From CBDCVY01 sp965223245 (GTDB lineage Bacteria; Nitrospinota; Nitrospinia; Nitrospinales; Nitrospinaceae), in NCBI GenBank assembly GCA_965223245.1, contig CBDCVY010000013.1:3162001-3226000 (forward strand): DNA of 64,000 nt. The letters are read 5' to 3'. Positions 54,487 through 63,751 of this stretch are shown piece after piece; the stretch's first letter is position 1; the number at the start of each line of letters is the position of its first letter. The translations under genes were made by a program, and so were the position numbers. The notes beneath the pieces were generated by a model. That model saw nothing but the letters and a program-made list of their open reading frames with translations, ran no database searches and was not told the DNA's origin.

Positions 54487-55803
54487 TTAGCCCCGACGAC
54501 TTTTTATCCTCCCCTTTTTTACGAATCCATCGTAATTTCTCATTACAAGGTGAGATTCGATTTGCTGCATGGTATCGAGAGAAACTCCAACAACAATCAA
54601 TAAGCTTGTTCCGCCAAAATAGAACGGAATGTTGAGATATTTTATCAAATAATCGGGCAAAATACAGACAAAAGATAGGTAGATCGCCCCATAGAAAGTG
54701 AGTCTAGATAAAACAAAATCAATATATTCTGCTGTTTTTGGTCCAGGACGAAGTCCGGGAATAAACCCACCATGCTTTTTCATATTATCTGCTACATCTG
54801 TCGGGTTAAAAATTACCGCCGTATAGAAATAGCAAAAGAAAAAGATGGCTCCAATAAAAAACAAACTATAAATTAAAGTTCCAGGTGTAAACATTGCTGA
54901 CACCTGCTGCATCCAGGGAATATTCGTAAACTGCGCAATGGATGCGGGAACCATAATGATTGATGAAGCAAAGATTGGTGGAATAACACCTGAAGTATTC
55001 ACCTTTAAAGGCAAATGCGTACTTTGGCCACCGTAAACTTTACGACCGACTACCCGCCGGGCATATTGAATTGGAATTCTCCGTTGGCCACCCTCAGTAA
55101 ATACTATAGCGCCAATTACACCAATCATTAATAGCACCATGAATAAGCCGACAATGACTGAAAGCTCGCCCGTCCCCATCAGGTCCAATGATTGAAAAAT
55201 AGCACTCGGCGCACCCGCCACAATCCCGGCAAAAATGATGAGGGAAATTCCATTCCCAATACCGCGTTCAGTAATTTGCTCACCCAACCACATAATAAAT
55301 GCAGTTCCAGCGGTAAGGGTGAGAATTGTCATCAAACGAAATCCCCAGCCCGGCTCAATAACAATGGGTGCCCCACCTGGACTTTTCATGGCTTCAAGTC
55401 CGACACTAATACCGGAACTCTGGATCATACTAATAACAATCGTTCCATACCGCGTATATTGAGTGATCTTTTTTTGGCCTTGCTCACCCTCTTTTTTCAA
55501 TCGCGCCAAATGGGGAGAAACAATAGTCAACAATTGCAAAATAATTGAAGCACTAATGTAGGGCATGATGCCCAAAGCAAAAATTGTTAACCGGCTCAAA
55601 GCTCCGCCGGAAAACATATCAAAGAAACCCAAGAAGGTTCCTTGAGCTTGTTGAAAAATTTCAGCTAACGCGGCACCGTCTATGCCAGGAGTTGGAATAT
55701 GAGCCCCAATCCGGTAAACGGTTAAAATTAAAAGAGTAAACAGAATTCTCCGTTTTAGCTCCGGAATTCTAAAAATATTGCCAAAACTTTCCGCACCGCT
55801 CAT
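54487..55803 (-). CDS. secY: Preprotein translocase subunit SecY
   Basis: 438 residues, ten membrane helices; central channel of the Sec translocon with SecE and SecG. Conserved parts include IPTPGIDGAALAEIF, GALSRLTIFALGIMPYISASI, and the cytoplasmic RRVVGRKVYGGQSTHLPLKVN loop that contacts ribosome and SecA. It overlaps the end of rplO by four bases (ATGA). Confidence 0.97.
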   Translation of the reverse strand: MSGAESFGNIFRIPELKRRILFTLLILTVYRIGAHIPTPGIDGAALAEIFQQAQGTFLGFFDMFSGGALSRLTIFALGIMPYISASIILQLLTIVSPHLARLKKEGEQGQKKITQYTRYGTIVISMIQSSGISVGLEAMKSPGGAPIVIEPGWGFRLMTILTLTAGTAFIMWLGEQITERGIGNGISLIIFAGIVAGAPSAIFQSLDLMGTGELSVIVGLFMVLLMIGVIGAIVFTEGGQRRIPIQYARRVVGRKVYGGQSTHLPLKVNTSGVIPPIFASSIIMVPASIAQFTNIPWMQQVSAMFTPGTLIYSLFFIGAIFFFCYFYTAVIFNPTDVADNMKKHGGFIPGLRPGPKTAEYIDFVLSRLTFYGAIYLSFVCILPDYLIKYLNIPFYFGGTSLLIVVGVSLDTMQQIESHLVMRNYDGFVKKGRIKSRRG

Positions 55804-56243
55804 TTAAGGACTACGGCCTTTCCGCCAGATTTTTCGATCTTTTCAATGGCTGATTTGCTGAATTTATGGGCGTGAATGGTCAACCCACTTTTTAATTCTC
55901 CCGTCCCTAATATTTTCACCGCTTCTGTGGTTCGAATAAACCCCTTTTCTCTCATTAGTTCAGGAGTTAAAGGCTCATCCAAACTAATCTCCGCAAGTTG
56001 ACGAAGATTTATCAATTCATAAGTTTTTTTAAAAATATTCGTAAATCCACGTTTTGGTAAACGGCGCTGTAATGGCATCTGCCCACCCTCAAACCATGGA
56101 TGAGGATTCCCACCTGAGCGACTTTTTTGACCTTTTTGGCCACGGCCTGCAGTTTTTCCGGTTCCAGAACCAATACCTCGTCCCACACGCTTAGGATTTT
56201 TTCGTGAACCTTTATTTATTCTTAATTTAGAAAGTGAAAGCAT
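55800..56243 (-). CDS. rplO: 50S ribosomal protein L15
   Basis: 147 residues. KNPKRVGRGIGSGTGKTAGRG followed by GQKSRSGGNPHPWFEGGQMPLQ is the conserved basic N-terminal extension. Three bases separate it from rpsE: the rpmD (L30) gene that usually lies here is absent. Confidence 0.97.
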   Translation of the reverse strand: MLSLSKLRINKGSRKNPKRVGRGIGSGTGKTAGRGQKGQKSRSGGNPHPWFEGGQMPLQRRLPKRGFTNIFKKTYELINLRQLAEISLDEPLTPELMREKGFIRTTEAVKILGTGELKSGLTIHAHKFSKSAIEKIEKSGGKAVVLK

Positions 56244-56246
56244 CGT

Positions 56247-56759
56247 TTACGCAGACTTTTCCTTATCATTGTTATTAACTGCCTTGCCTCTCAATTGCGA
56301 AACCTGCTGTCCATCGCGCAAAGAAAGCAAACCATTGATAGTCGCTTTAACTACATTATGAGGGTTATTCGTACGAATACATTTTGTCAATATATCTTTA
56401 ATCCCTACGGCCTCTAAAACAGCCCGAACCGCACCGCCAGCAATTAACCCGGTTCCACGAGAAGCAGGTTTTAAAAGAACCCGTCCGGAACCAAAACACC
56501 CAATGGTTTCGTGAGGAATTGTTGAGCCATCCAAGGGAACAGATATTTGATTTTTTTTAGCTTTTTCCATTCCTTTACGAATGGCTTCAGGAACTTCATT
56601 GGCTTTCCCAAGTCCCCAACCAACTTGACCCTCGCGGTTACCCACCACCACCAAGGCGCTAAAACTGAAACGCCGACCACCTTTAACAACTTTAGCAACA
56701 CGTTTCACCTTTACAACATTGTCAACAAGGTCTTGTTTCATGTTGGTTTTATCTTGCAA
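56247..56759 (-). CDS. rpsE: 30S ribosomal protein S5
   Basis: About 170 residues. GGAGG lies seven nt upstream of TTG 56759, so I choose that start; ATG at 56741 (MKQDLVDNVVKVKRV) is an alternative. Double-stranded RNA-binding part RRFSFSALVVVGNREGQVGWG and the C-terminal AGGAVRAVLEAVGIKDIL are standard. S5 acts in decoding accuracy. Confidence 0.95.
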   Translation of the reverse strand: MQDKTNMKQDLVDNVVKVKRVAKVVKGGRRFSFSALVVVGNREGQVGWGLGKANEVPEAIRKGMEKAKKNQISVPLDGSTIPHETIGCFGSGRVLLKPASRGTGLIAGGAVRAVLEAVGIKDILTKCIRTNNPHNVVKATINGLLSLRDGQQVSQLRGKAVNNNDKEKSA

Positions 56760-56795
56760 AATCAATCCTCCGTTAAATGCCTATTGAAACTGGCT

Positions 56796-57161
56796 TTAAA
56801 ATTTAATGCCTTTTTCTCGGACCGCATCTGCCAACGCTTTTACTCGGCCGGTATAAATAAATCCATTCCGGTCATAACAAACTTCTTTAATTCCTTTTTC
56901 AACTGCCTTTTCTGCCAATAGAGTTCCCACTAAAACTGCGGCTTTTCTATTGCCCCCGTAAGCCATTTTTTCTTTAAATTCTTTACTAACTGTAGATGCA
57001 GAAACCAAAGTTTGTCGTTTACGGTCATCAATAATTTGGGCATAAATATGCTTAGAACTTTTAAACACAGTCAAACGCAATTTATCTTTATTCTTTTGGA
57101 CTTTATTTTTAACACGTCCTTTGCGTTTCATCCTTAAGTTGTATCGCAATGCTACACTCAT
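56796..57161 (-). CDS. rplR: 50S ribosomal protein L18
   Basis: 121 residues. LRLTVFKSSKHIYAQIIDD and GTLLAEKAVEKGIKEVCYDRN are diagnostic; the N-terminal basic arm binds 5S rRNA. AAGAGG four bases ahead of ATG 57161 supports the start. Confidence 0.96.
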   Translation of the reverse strand: MSVALRYNLRMKRKGRVKNKVQKNKDKLRLTVFKSSKHIYAQIIDDRKRQTLVSASTVSKEFKEKMAYGGNRKAAVLVGTLLAEKAVEKGIKEVCYDRNGFIYTGRVKALADAVREKGIKF

Positions 57162-57173
57162 AAAACCTCTTAA

Positions 57174-57725
57174 TTAAGCCCCGCCACTGCCGGCTGTTTT
57201 TCCTGCTTTTCTTCGAATATGTTCATCCGAATACATGACACCTTTGCCTTTATAAGGCTCCGGGGGTCGAAATTCGCGAATTTCAGCAGACGTTTGACCT
57301 ACTTTTTGCTTATCAATACCTTTAATTTTTATCGTATTAGCTTTCGAGTCGACCTCAAACTCAATGCCCTCTGGAGGATCATATTTAATCGGATGCGAAA
57401 ATCCCAACTGTAAACTCAAAGCTTTTCCCTTAAGGTCTACCTTATAACCAACACCCACAATGTTTAGCTGCTTCATAAAACCCTCAGAAACACCTAAAAC
57501 CATATTATTTATTAATGCACGGGTAAGACCATGCATTGCACGATCTTTTCCAGCATCAGAAGGGCGGCTCACTACAACCTGCCCATCAGACAACTCGATC
57601 TTCATGTTCGGATGAAATTCCCTTTCAATCTGCCCTTTAGGACCCTTAACATGAACTTTAGATCCAGTTACTTTAAAGTCGACACCAGAGGGAATTTTTA
57701 TGGGTAATTTACCAATACGTGACAT
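57174..57725 (-). CDS. rplF: 50S ribosomal protein L6
   Basis: 183 residues. MSRIGKLPIKIPSGVDFKV, the duplicated L6 fold, and the C-terminal EFRPPEPYKGKGVMYSDEHI signature. Located between rpsH and rplR. Confidence 0.97.
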   Translation of the reverse strand: MSRIGKLPIKIPSGVDFKVTGSKVHVKGPKGQIEREFHPNMKIELSDGQVVVSRPSDAGKDRAMHGLTRALINNMVLGVSEGFMKQLNIVGVGYKVDLKGKALSLQLGFSHPIKYDPPEGIEFEVDSKANTIKIKGIDKQKVGQTSAEIREFRPPEPYKGKGVMYSDEHIRRKAGKTAGSGGA

Positions 57726-57743
57726 AATCTCTAAATTCTTTCT

Positions 57744-58136
57744 TTACCAAACATAGCCCACCACCTCACCACCAATACCTTTTTCTCGACAAATTTCATC
57801 AGTGGTCAAACCTGTGGATGTAGAAACAATGGCAACTCCCAAGCCGTTCAACACGTTAGGAAGGTTATCTTTATTAACATAAACTCTGCGTCCTGGTTTA
57901 CTAACTCGTTTTATACCTCGAATAGCGCCATCTCCATTAACGTATTTAAGATAAATCCTCAAAATCCCTTGCTTTCCATCTTGGGCTACCTTAAAGTTTT
58001 TAATAAAACCTTCATCCTTTAAAATTTCCGCCAATCGAGTTTTCATTTTTGAATTTGGAATGTCCACCTTCGGATGCTTAACTTGTAAGCCATTTCGAAT
58101 TCTTGTAAACAAATCCGCTATGGGATCGGTCATCAT
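57744..58136 (-). CDS. rpsH: 30S ribosomal protein S8
   Basis: 130 residues. MTDPIADLFTRIRNGLQV, and C-terminal GLGVAIVSTSTGLTTDEICREKGIGGE in two stretches. AGGAG precedes ATG. In E. coli S8 represses the spc operon by binding its mRNA; whether that applies here cannot be seen. Confidence 0.97.
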   Translation of the reverse strand: MMTDPIADLFTRIRNGLQVKHPKVDIPNSKMKTRLAEILKDEGFIKNFKVAQDGKQGILRIYLKYVNGDGAIRGIKRVSKPGRRVYVNKDNLPNVLNGLGVAIVSTSTGLTTDEICREKGIGGEVVGYVW

Positions 58137-58166
58137 AGATCAAAAATCTCCTAATAAATAATCAGG

Positions 58167-58352
58167 TCACCAACTCGCTTTAGTAACACCCGGAACTTCC
58201 CCTAACAAAGCCCGCGTACGAAAGCAAATTCGACATAATCCAAATTTTCTTAAATATGCCCGCGGTCGCCCACAGACATTACATCGATTATAATTTCTTA
58301 CTTTAAATTTTGGCTCTCGCTTTGATTTAGCGATCAAACTTTTCTTTGCCAT
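58167..58352 (-). CDS. rpsN: 30S ribosomal protein S14, zinc-binding short type
   Basis: 61 residues. CNVCGRPRAYLRKFGLCRIC has the two CxxC pairs of the short zinc form (S14Z), with the ending FRTRALLGEVPGVTKASW. Four bases separate it from rplE. Confidence 0.97.
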   Translation of the reverse strand: MAKKSLIAKSKREPKFKVRNYNRCNVCGRPRAYLRKFGLCRICFRTRALLGEVPGVTKASW

Positions 58353-58356
58353 TACG

Positions 58357-58896
58357 TTAATTCCTAATCGGAAATCCCATTGTTTTTAACAGCACTTTCC
58401 CCGCTTCATCCGAATCAGCGGAAGTGACAATCGTAATATTCATTCCCTTAATTTGGTCAATTTTATCAAAGTTAATTTCAGGGAAAATCAATTGCTCTTT
58501 CAAACCTAAAGTATAATTACCTCTCCCATCAAATGCTTTGGGGGACAATCCCTTAAAGTCTCGCACTCGCGGTAACGAAAAATTAACCAATCTCTCAAAA
58601 AACTCATACATGCGATTGCCGCGCAAAGTCACCCGCACACCAATCGGCATTCCTTCCCGCAACTTAAAATTTGAAATAGCTTTCTTAGCCCTTGTGACAA
58701 CGGGTTGTTGGCCTGTGATAATACGCAACTGCTCCACACCTGCATCAATAAGCTTCCCATTCTGAATAGCCTCTCCCAACCCCATGTTGACAATAATTTT
58801 TTGGAGTTTGGGAACCTGCATTACATTTTTCAAATTCAATTCTTTCTGAATTTGCGGCTTAAATGTTTCATTGTAAGTTTTCTTTAATGCGCTCAT
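58357..58896 (-). CDS. rplE: 50S ribosomal protein L5
   Basis: 179 residues from ATG 58896 (a GTG one codon earlier is possible). VPKLQKIIVNMGLGEAIQN and TRAKKAISNFKLREGMPIG are conserved; it binds 5S rRNA and contacts P-site tRNA. Confidence 0.96.
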   Translation of the reverse strand: MSALKKTYNETFKPQIQKELNLKNVMQVPKLQKIIVNMGLGEAIQNGKLIDAGVEQLRIITGQQPVVTRAKKAISNFKLREGMPIGVRVTLRGNRMYEFFERLVNFSLPRVRDFKGLSPKAFDGRGNYTLGLKEQLIFPEINFDKIDQIKGMNITIVTSADSDEAGKVLLKTMGFPIRN

Positions 58897-58917
58897 CACA
58901 TCCTAATCCTAAACAAA

Positions 58918-59247
58918 CTAAACCTTATCCATTACTTCGCCACATTTAACACAAAGACGAACTCGTTTACCATCCTCCAGCTTCTTTTGTTTTGTACGAA
59001 CACCCTTACCACATTTATCGCAAACCAAAAGAAGGTTGGAAATGTGAATTGACCCTTCACGCTCCAAAATACCGCCTTGCTTATTTTCATTCGAGGGTTT
59101 CATATGCTTTTTAAGCATATTAAGCTTTTCAACAGTTACCCTACCTCTTTCCGGAAAGAGAGCTAAAACTTTCCCCTTTTTTCCTTTTTCTTTTCCGACG
59201 GTAACTTGAACAATATCATCTTTTTTAATATGAAGCTTACCAGCCAT
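58918..59247 (-). CDS. rplX: 50S ribosomal protein L24
   Basis: 109 residues from ATG 59247 with GGAGG seven nt upstream. The KOW motif VTVGKEKGKKGKVLALFPE is clear. The C-terminal half bears CDKCGKG...LCVKCGE, a CxxC pair set likely binding zinc. Its ATG shares a base with the rplN stop (TGATG). Confidence 0.96.
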   Translation of the reverse strand: MAGKLHIKKDDIVQVTVGKEKGKKGKVLALFPERGRVTVEKLNMLKKHMKPSNENKQGGILEREGSIHISNLLLVCDKCGKGVRTKQKKLEDGKRVRLCVKCGEVMDKV

Positions 59248-59615
59248 CAAAGCACCTCCGGAGCCAGCGATAATATTTTCAAAAATCTCTTTGCGCGCAA
59301 CTCTCTGGCTACAGGACCAAAAATACGAGTCCCTAAAGGTTCTTTAGACTCATTAACCAAAACCGCCGCATTACTATCGAACTTAATATAACTGCCTTCG
59401 GCTCTACGCATTTCTTTTCGAGTACGCACCACAACTGCTTTTTTAACTTCGCCTTTTTTAACATTGCTATTGGGCTCAGATTCTTTAACTGCGACTACAA
59501 TAATATCTCCTACCGAGGCATATCTGCGTCCGGTCCCACCTAAAACCTTAATACACTGAACCTTTTTAGCTCCTGAATTGTCTGCAACTTCCAAAACTGT
59601 TCTTAACTGAATCAT
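59247..59615 (-). CDS. rplN: 50S ribosomal protein L14
   Basis: 122 residues. MIQLRTVLEVADNSGAKKV and GTRIFGPVARELR are diagnostic; L14 forms intersubunit bridges and binds RsfS. Coupled to rplX by a one-base overlap. Confidence 0.97.
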   Translation of the reverse strand: MIQLRTVLEVADNSGAKKVQCIKVLGGTGRRYASVGDIIVVAVKESEPNSNVKKGEVKKAVVVRTRKEMRRAEGSYIKFDSNAAVLVNESKEPLGTRIFGPVARELRAKRFLKILSLAPEVL

Positions 59616-59631
59616 TCAATAACACCAAGGC

Positions 59632-59892
59632 TCAATTGTTTGCGGATTTGATAATTTCTACTAGCAACCAACGCTTTTCTTTACTTAATGGACGTATTTC
59701 CCGCATGGAAATAACATCTCCCACATTACATTTATTTTCTTCATCATGACATTTATACTTTTTGGTTCGCTTAACCACTTTTTTAAATGTGGGGTGGTTA
59801 AACTTTCGAACTACTTTAACGACTACGGTTTTATTCATTTTGTCGCTAACCACGGTTCCGGTCATTAATCTTTTAGGCTTAACCTGACTCAA
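59632..59892 (-). CDS. rpsQ: 30S ribosomal protein S17
   Basis: 86 residues, OB fold; MTGTVVSDKMNKTVVVKV and DVISMREIRPLSKEKRW are conserved. Located between rpmC and rplN. Confidence 0.96.
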   Translation of the reverse strand: MSQVKPKRLMTGTVVSDKMNKTVVVKVVRKFNHPTFKKVVKRTKKYKCHDEENKCNVGDVISMREIRPLSKEKRWLLVEIIKSANN

Positions 59893-59928
59893 TTCCCCTC
59901 CTTAATTCCAAAACTTTTCTGGGACATT

Positions 59929-60177
59929 TTACGAATCCTTTTTAGGTTCTTCTTTAGGTGGCTCACTTTCAGACTTTTCAGAAGCCACTTTTTCCGCGTC
60001 TTGGGCTCGCAATGTTTGAATACGAGCAATATCACGCCGCATATGCTTTAAACGTCCAGGATTTTCGATTTTCCCTGTAGCCAATTGAAACTTTAGATTG
60101 AAATACTCCTCCTGCAAATCATCCAGTTTCTCTTGTCTTTCCTGAACCGACAGCTCACGAATTTCTTGCATTTTCAT
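59929..60177 (-). CDS. rpmC: 50S ribosomal protein L29
   Basis: 82 residues. The two-helix core ELSVQERQEKLDDLQEEYFN and LKHMRRDIARIQTL is normal. The last about 20 residues (SESEPPKEEPKKDS) form an extra charged tail, in keeping with the tail on L17. L29 lies by the exit tunnel where trigger factor docks. Confidence 0.95.
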   Translation of the reverse strand: MKMQEIRELSVQERQEKLDDLQEEYFNLKFQLATGKIENPGRLKHMRRDIARIQTLRAQDAEKVASEKSESEPPKEEPKKDS

Positions 60178-60192
60178 ATAAACACCAAGTTT

Positions 60193-60603
60193 TTAGCCCT
60201 TTTTAACAATCACTCGCGTAGGCACCGGCAACTTATGAGAAGCAAGCCTTAACGCTTCTCTCGCAATATCCTCCGGTACACCAGCCATTTCATACAAAAT
60301 GCGTCCGGGTTTAACGATTGCGACCCAAAATTCCGGGTTACCTTTGCCTTTACCCATTCGGGTTTCTGCAGGTTTTTTTGATATTGGCTTATCAGGAAAT
60401 ATCCGCAACCAAATTTTTCCACCACGTTTCACATGACGAGTCATTGCAATACGGGCGGCTTCAATTTGTCGATTAGAAATTCGTCCGCATCCCAGTGTCT
60501 GCAAACCAAATTCGCCAAAATTCATACTGCCACCGCGAAATGCAGTTCCGCGCATTCTTCCTTTATGCCTCTTACGATACTTAACTTTTTTAGGCATCAA
60601 CAT
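60193..60603 (-). CDS. rplP: 50S ribosomal protein L16
   Basis: 136 residues. MPKKVKYRKRHKGRMRG, FGLQTLGCGRISNRQIEAAR and WVAIVKPGRILYEMAGV are diagnostic. GGAG ten nt ahead supports ATG 60603; a second ATG two codons on (MPKK) is the conventional start. Confidence 0.96.
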   Translation of the reverse strand: MLMPKKVKYRKRHKGRMRGTAFRGGSMNFGEFGLQTLGCGRISNRQIEAARIAMTRHVKRGGKIWLRIFPDKPISKKPAETRMGKGKGNPEFWVAIVKPGRILYEMAGVPEDIAREALRLASHKLPVPTRVIVKKG

Positions 60604-60640
60604 GATGCAATTACTCCATTACTTTTTCTTATTAAGTGCC

Positions 60641-61309
60641 TTAACCCTCAGCCGATTCCTTTTCAGGGAAACTTTTCCCATCATCAAAAATTTCGCCTTT
60701 ATAAACCCAAACCTTAATTCCTATAATTCCGTAGGTAGTCAAACCTTCCGCAGTGCCGTAATCAATATCAGCGCGCAAAGTGTGAAGAGGCACTTGACCT
60801 TCTCGGTACCATTCGCTGCGGGCAATTTCCGCACCACCCAATCGACCGGAACATCTGATTTTTATTCCCTTAGCTCCAAACCGTAGAGAAGACTGCACTG
60901 CTTTTTTCATTGCCCGCCGAAAGGAAATCCGCTTTTGTAACTGAAGAGCGATATTTTGCGCAATCAAGGTGGCATCCAGCTCCGCTCGACGAATTTCTTT
61001 AATATTCAAATTGACCTGCTTACCACCAATAATTTTCTGAAGCGCTTCTTTTAACCGATCTACCTCTAAACCTTTTTTACCTATGATAATTCCCGGACGC
61101 GCAGTATGAATATTAATACGAATACGATTTGCAGATCGCTCGATCTCTAAATTGGACACCCCTGCATGCGACAAAGATTTCCTCAGATATTTTCGGAGAT
61201 TAATATCTTCCTGCAATAAGTCCGGAAATTCTTTTTTTGCATACCAATTTGATTTCCAAGGCTTGTTGACACCAAGCCGAAATCCATAAGGGTGAACTTT
61301 TTGACCCAC
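60641..61309 (-). CDS. rpsC: 30S ribosomal protein S3
   Basis: 222 residues starting at GTG 61309 with GGAGG six nt upstream. KH domain around IHTARPGIIIGKKGLEVDRL; helicase-active residues in RISFRRAMKKAV. mRNA-entry protein of the 30S head. Confidence 0.97.
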   Translation of the reverse strand: MGQKVHPYGFRLGVNKPWKSNWYAKKEFPDLLQEDINLRKYLRKSLSHAGVSNLEIERSANRIRINIHTARPGIIIGKKGLEVDRLKEALQKIIGGKQVNLNIKEIRRAELDATLIAQNIALQLQKRISFRRAMKKAVQSSLRFGAKGIKIRCSGRLGGAEIARSEWYREGQVPLHTLRADIDYGTAEGLTTYGIIGIKVWVYKGEIFDDGKSFPEKESAEG

Positions 61310-61320
61310 GATTTCCTCCG

Positions 61321-61659
61321 CTATTCTTTATCGTTAAGAATAATTGTTATATGGCTGGTTCTTTTTAATATCATGGTCGCCATTCCTCGGGCTCGAGGCA
61401 TTTGCCTTTTCCATGCCACTCCAGCATTGACAAAAACTTTTTTCACAACAAGATCATCCACATCAACTACTTTGTGGTTTTCCTCAGCATTAGAAATTGC
61501 AGATTTAAGTAGTTTTTGAAACATTCGAGCGGCTTTTTTTTCGGTAAAGGTTAAAATATTCATCGCTTCATTAACGTTTTTACCACGAATCATATCAGCC
61601 ACTAACCGAGCTTTTCTTGGCGCCGTCCGCGCATGTCTTAATTTAGCTTGTACATCCAT
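61321..61659 (-). CDS. rplV: 50S ribosomal protein L22
   Basis: 112 residues. ARTAPRKARLVADMIRGKNV and GVAWKRQMPRARGMATMILK, whose beta-hairpin lines the exit tunnel. Between rpsS and rpsC. Confidence 0.97.
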   Translation of the reverse strand: MDVQAKLRHARTAPRKARLVADMIRGKNVNEAMNILTFTEKKAARMFQKLLKSAISNAEENHKVVDVDDLVVKKVFVNAGVAWKRQMPRARGMATMILKRTSHITIILNDKE

Positions 61660-61674
61660 TGATCAATTCACTTT

Positions 61675-61959
61675 TTATTTAGGCGGTGGCGCCTTTTTGG
61701 TTTTACCACTATGCCCTTTAAAGGTCCGCGTAGGAGAAAACTCTCCTAATTTATGACCCACCATATTTTCCGTAACAAAAACAGGAATAAATTTTTTACC
61801 ATTATGAACAGAGAGAGTATGCCCCACAAAATCCGGAATAATGGTTGAACGACGAGACCAGGTCTTTATAATTTTTTTCTCATTTTTTCTGTTCATCGCC
61901 TCAACTTTATCCATCAAGGAGTTTTCGACAAACGGCCCTTTTTTTAATGATCTCGCCAT
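61675..61959 (-). CDS. rpsS: 30S ribosomal protein S19
   Basis: 94 residues. MARSLKKGPFVENSLMDKV and HKLGEFSPTRTFKGHS are diagnostic. Binds S13 in the 30S head. Confidence 0.97.
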   Translation of the reverse strand: MARSLKKGPFVENSLMDKVEAMNRKNEKKIIKTWSRRSTIIPDFVGHTLSVHNGKKFIPVFVTENMVGHKLGEFSPTRTFKGHSGKTKKAPPPK

Positions 61960-61972
61960 ACTACACCTTCAA

Positions 61973-62800
61973 TTATTTTTTCTTGCGACTTAATATATAT
62001 TTGCTGGATTGCTTACGTTTTTTTCTGGTCTTAAAACCCTTCGCAGGGATCCCAAAAGGACTACAAGGATGCCGACCTCCAGAGGACCGTCCTTCACCTC
62101 CACCCATAGGATGATCTACTGGGTTCATTGCTACCGCCCTAACTCGAGGACGTCGACCCATCCAACGGGTTCGCCCTGCCTTTCCAATAGAAACATTTTC
62201 ATGATCTGTATTACCAACCGTGCCAACCGTCGCTCGACATTTAACATCCACTAACCGGACTTCCCCGGAAGACAACTTTATATTGGCAAATCGCCCTTCT
62301 TTAGCCATCAATTGAGCAAACGCTCCTGCACTTCGGGCAATCTGACCACCTTTTCCAGGTCGCAGCTCAATATTATGGATTAAAGTTCCTTCAGGAATTT
62401 TTTCCAGAGCAAGACAATTCCCGGGACGCGGTTCTGCCTTATCGCCCGATAACAACTCATCGCCGACAGAAATTTCTTTAGGAGCAATGATGTAGCGCTT
62501 TTCGCCATCCTTATAAATCAACAAAGCAATATGAGATGAGCGATTCGGGTCATACTCTATCCCAGCAACCCGGGCTGAAATCCCATCCTTGTTGCGCTTA
62601 AAATCAACAACTCGGTACAACTTACGGTGCCCTCCGCCTCGCCGCCGCATAGTCACACGACCATTATTATTCCTACCTCCCTTTCGAGAAATAGAAACCA
62701 ATAGACTTTTCTCGGGTGTCTTTTTCGTAACCTCTTTGAAATCCGATCGTGTTTGAAAACGAACGCCTGGAGATGTTGGATTTAGCTTTCTAACTGCCAT
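61973..62800 (-). CDS. rplB: 50S ribosomal protein L2
   Basis: 275 residues. RRGGGHRKLYRVVDFKRNK, and the highly conserved C-terminal AMNPVDHPMGGGEGRSSGG with the His of the peptidyl-transferase neighbourhood. Confidence 0.98.
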   Translation of the reverse strand: MAVRKLNPTSPGVRFQTRSDFKEVTKKTPEKSLLVSISRKGGRNNNGRVTMRRRGGGHRKLYRVVDFKRNKDGISARVAGIEYDPNRSSHIALLIYKDGEKRYIIAPKEISVGDELLSGDKAEPRPGNCLALEKIPEGTLIHNIELRPGKGGQIARSAGAFAQLMAKEGRFANIKLSSGEVRLVDVKCRATVGTVGNTDHENVSIGKAGRTRWMGRRPRVRAVAMNPVDHPMGGGEGRSSGGRHPCSPFGIPAKGFKTRKKRKQSSKYILSRKKK

Positions 62801-62805
62801 TTTAC

Positions 62806-63093
62806 TTATGCACCTTCAAAAAAATCTATTCGGTCACCCTCTTTAAGCAGAACGATGGCCTTCTTAGTCGCCTTAGTGAATCCAGCATGCTTTCCAAAAC
62901 GCCGCCGCTTAGGTCCCACATTAACTGTATTCACTCGTAAAACATTAACCTTAAATATTTTTTCTATCGCTTGTTTAATTTGCACTTTATTCGAATCAGG
63001 GTGAACTTGAAACATCACCCGATTTCCATGATCTTGCATCAAGGTGCTTTTTTCAGTAATGAGAGGCTTTTCTAATATTTGATACAAGTTCAT
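62806..63093 (-). CDS. rplW: 50S ribosomal protein L23
   Basis: 95 residues. ILEKPLITEKSTLM and FKVNVLRVNTVNVGPKRRRFG; tunnel-exit protein docking SRP and trigger factor. Confidence 0.97.
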   Translation of the reverse strand: MNLYQILEKPLITEKSTLMQDHGNRVMFQVHPDSNKVQIKQAIEKIFKVNVLRVNTVNVGPKRRRFGKHAGFTKATKKAIVLLKEGDRIDFFEGA

Positions 63094-63097
63094 AGTT

Positions 63098-63724
63098 TTA
63101 CGCTAACCTCTCCTGCACTTTTTTTATCGAATCCTGCGTAAACACAATATTCTCATGCACCAGCAAATCATAAACATTTAACCCTTCCGCAGGCAAAACA
63201 TCCACATTGGGCAAATTACGAACCGCTAATTCCAAATTCTTGTTTTTATCCGCTAACACAAAAATCACCTTCGATGACAGACCCATTCCTTGCAAAAAAG
63301 CAATAGCCTCTTTTGTCTTAGGCTCTGATAGTTCAATTTTATCAACAACCCTCATCTGATTTTCACGCATCCGGTCGGTCAACACAGAAATAAGCGCTTG
63401 CTTTCTAATTTTTTTAGAAACTTTAAACCCAAAGCTCCGGGGGGTGGGACCAAAAGTTGTAAGACCGCCGCGCCATATAGCAGATCGGTTACTACCTGCT
63501 CGGGCTCGCCCAGTTCCTTTTTGCCTCCAAGGTTTTTTACCACCACCACGCAACTGACTATAATTGCTTTTAGTGGAAGCAGTGCCGCTACGTCGATTCG
63601 CCATTTGCTGGTTCACACACATTTGCACTAAATGGTCTTTCACTTTAGCGTCGAAAATATCCGGAGAAACCTCAACGGACCCGACTTTTTGATTTTTCGA
63701 ATCTACTAAATCTATTTCTGGCAT
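63098..63724 (-). CDS. rplD: 50S ribosomal protein L4
   Basis: 208 residues. The tunnel loop GGGKKPWRQKGTGRARAGSN and AIWRGGLTTFGPTPRSF are conserved. In E. coli L4 autoregulates the S10 operon; the S10 leader lies outside this window. Confidence 0.97.
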   Translation of the reverse strand: MPEIDLVDSKNQKVGSVEVSPDIFDAKVKDHLVQMCVNQQMANRRSGTASTKSNYSQLRGGGKKPWRQKGTGRARAGSNRSAIWRGGLTTFGPTPRSFGFKVSKKIRKQALISVLTDRMRENQMRVVDKIELSEPKTKEAIAFLQGMGLSSKVIFVLADKNKNLELAVRNLPNVDVLPAEGLNVYDLLVHENIVFTQDSIKKVQERLA

Positions 63725-63751
63725 ACCACCACCGTTATCTAAATAATAAAG

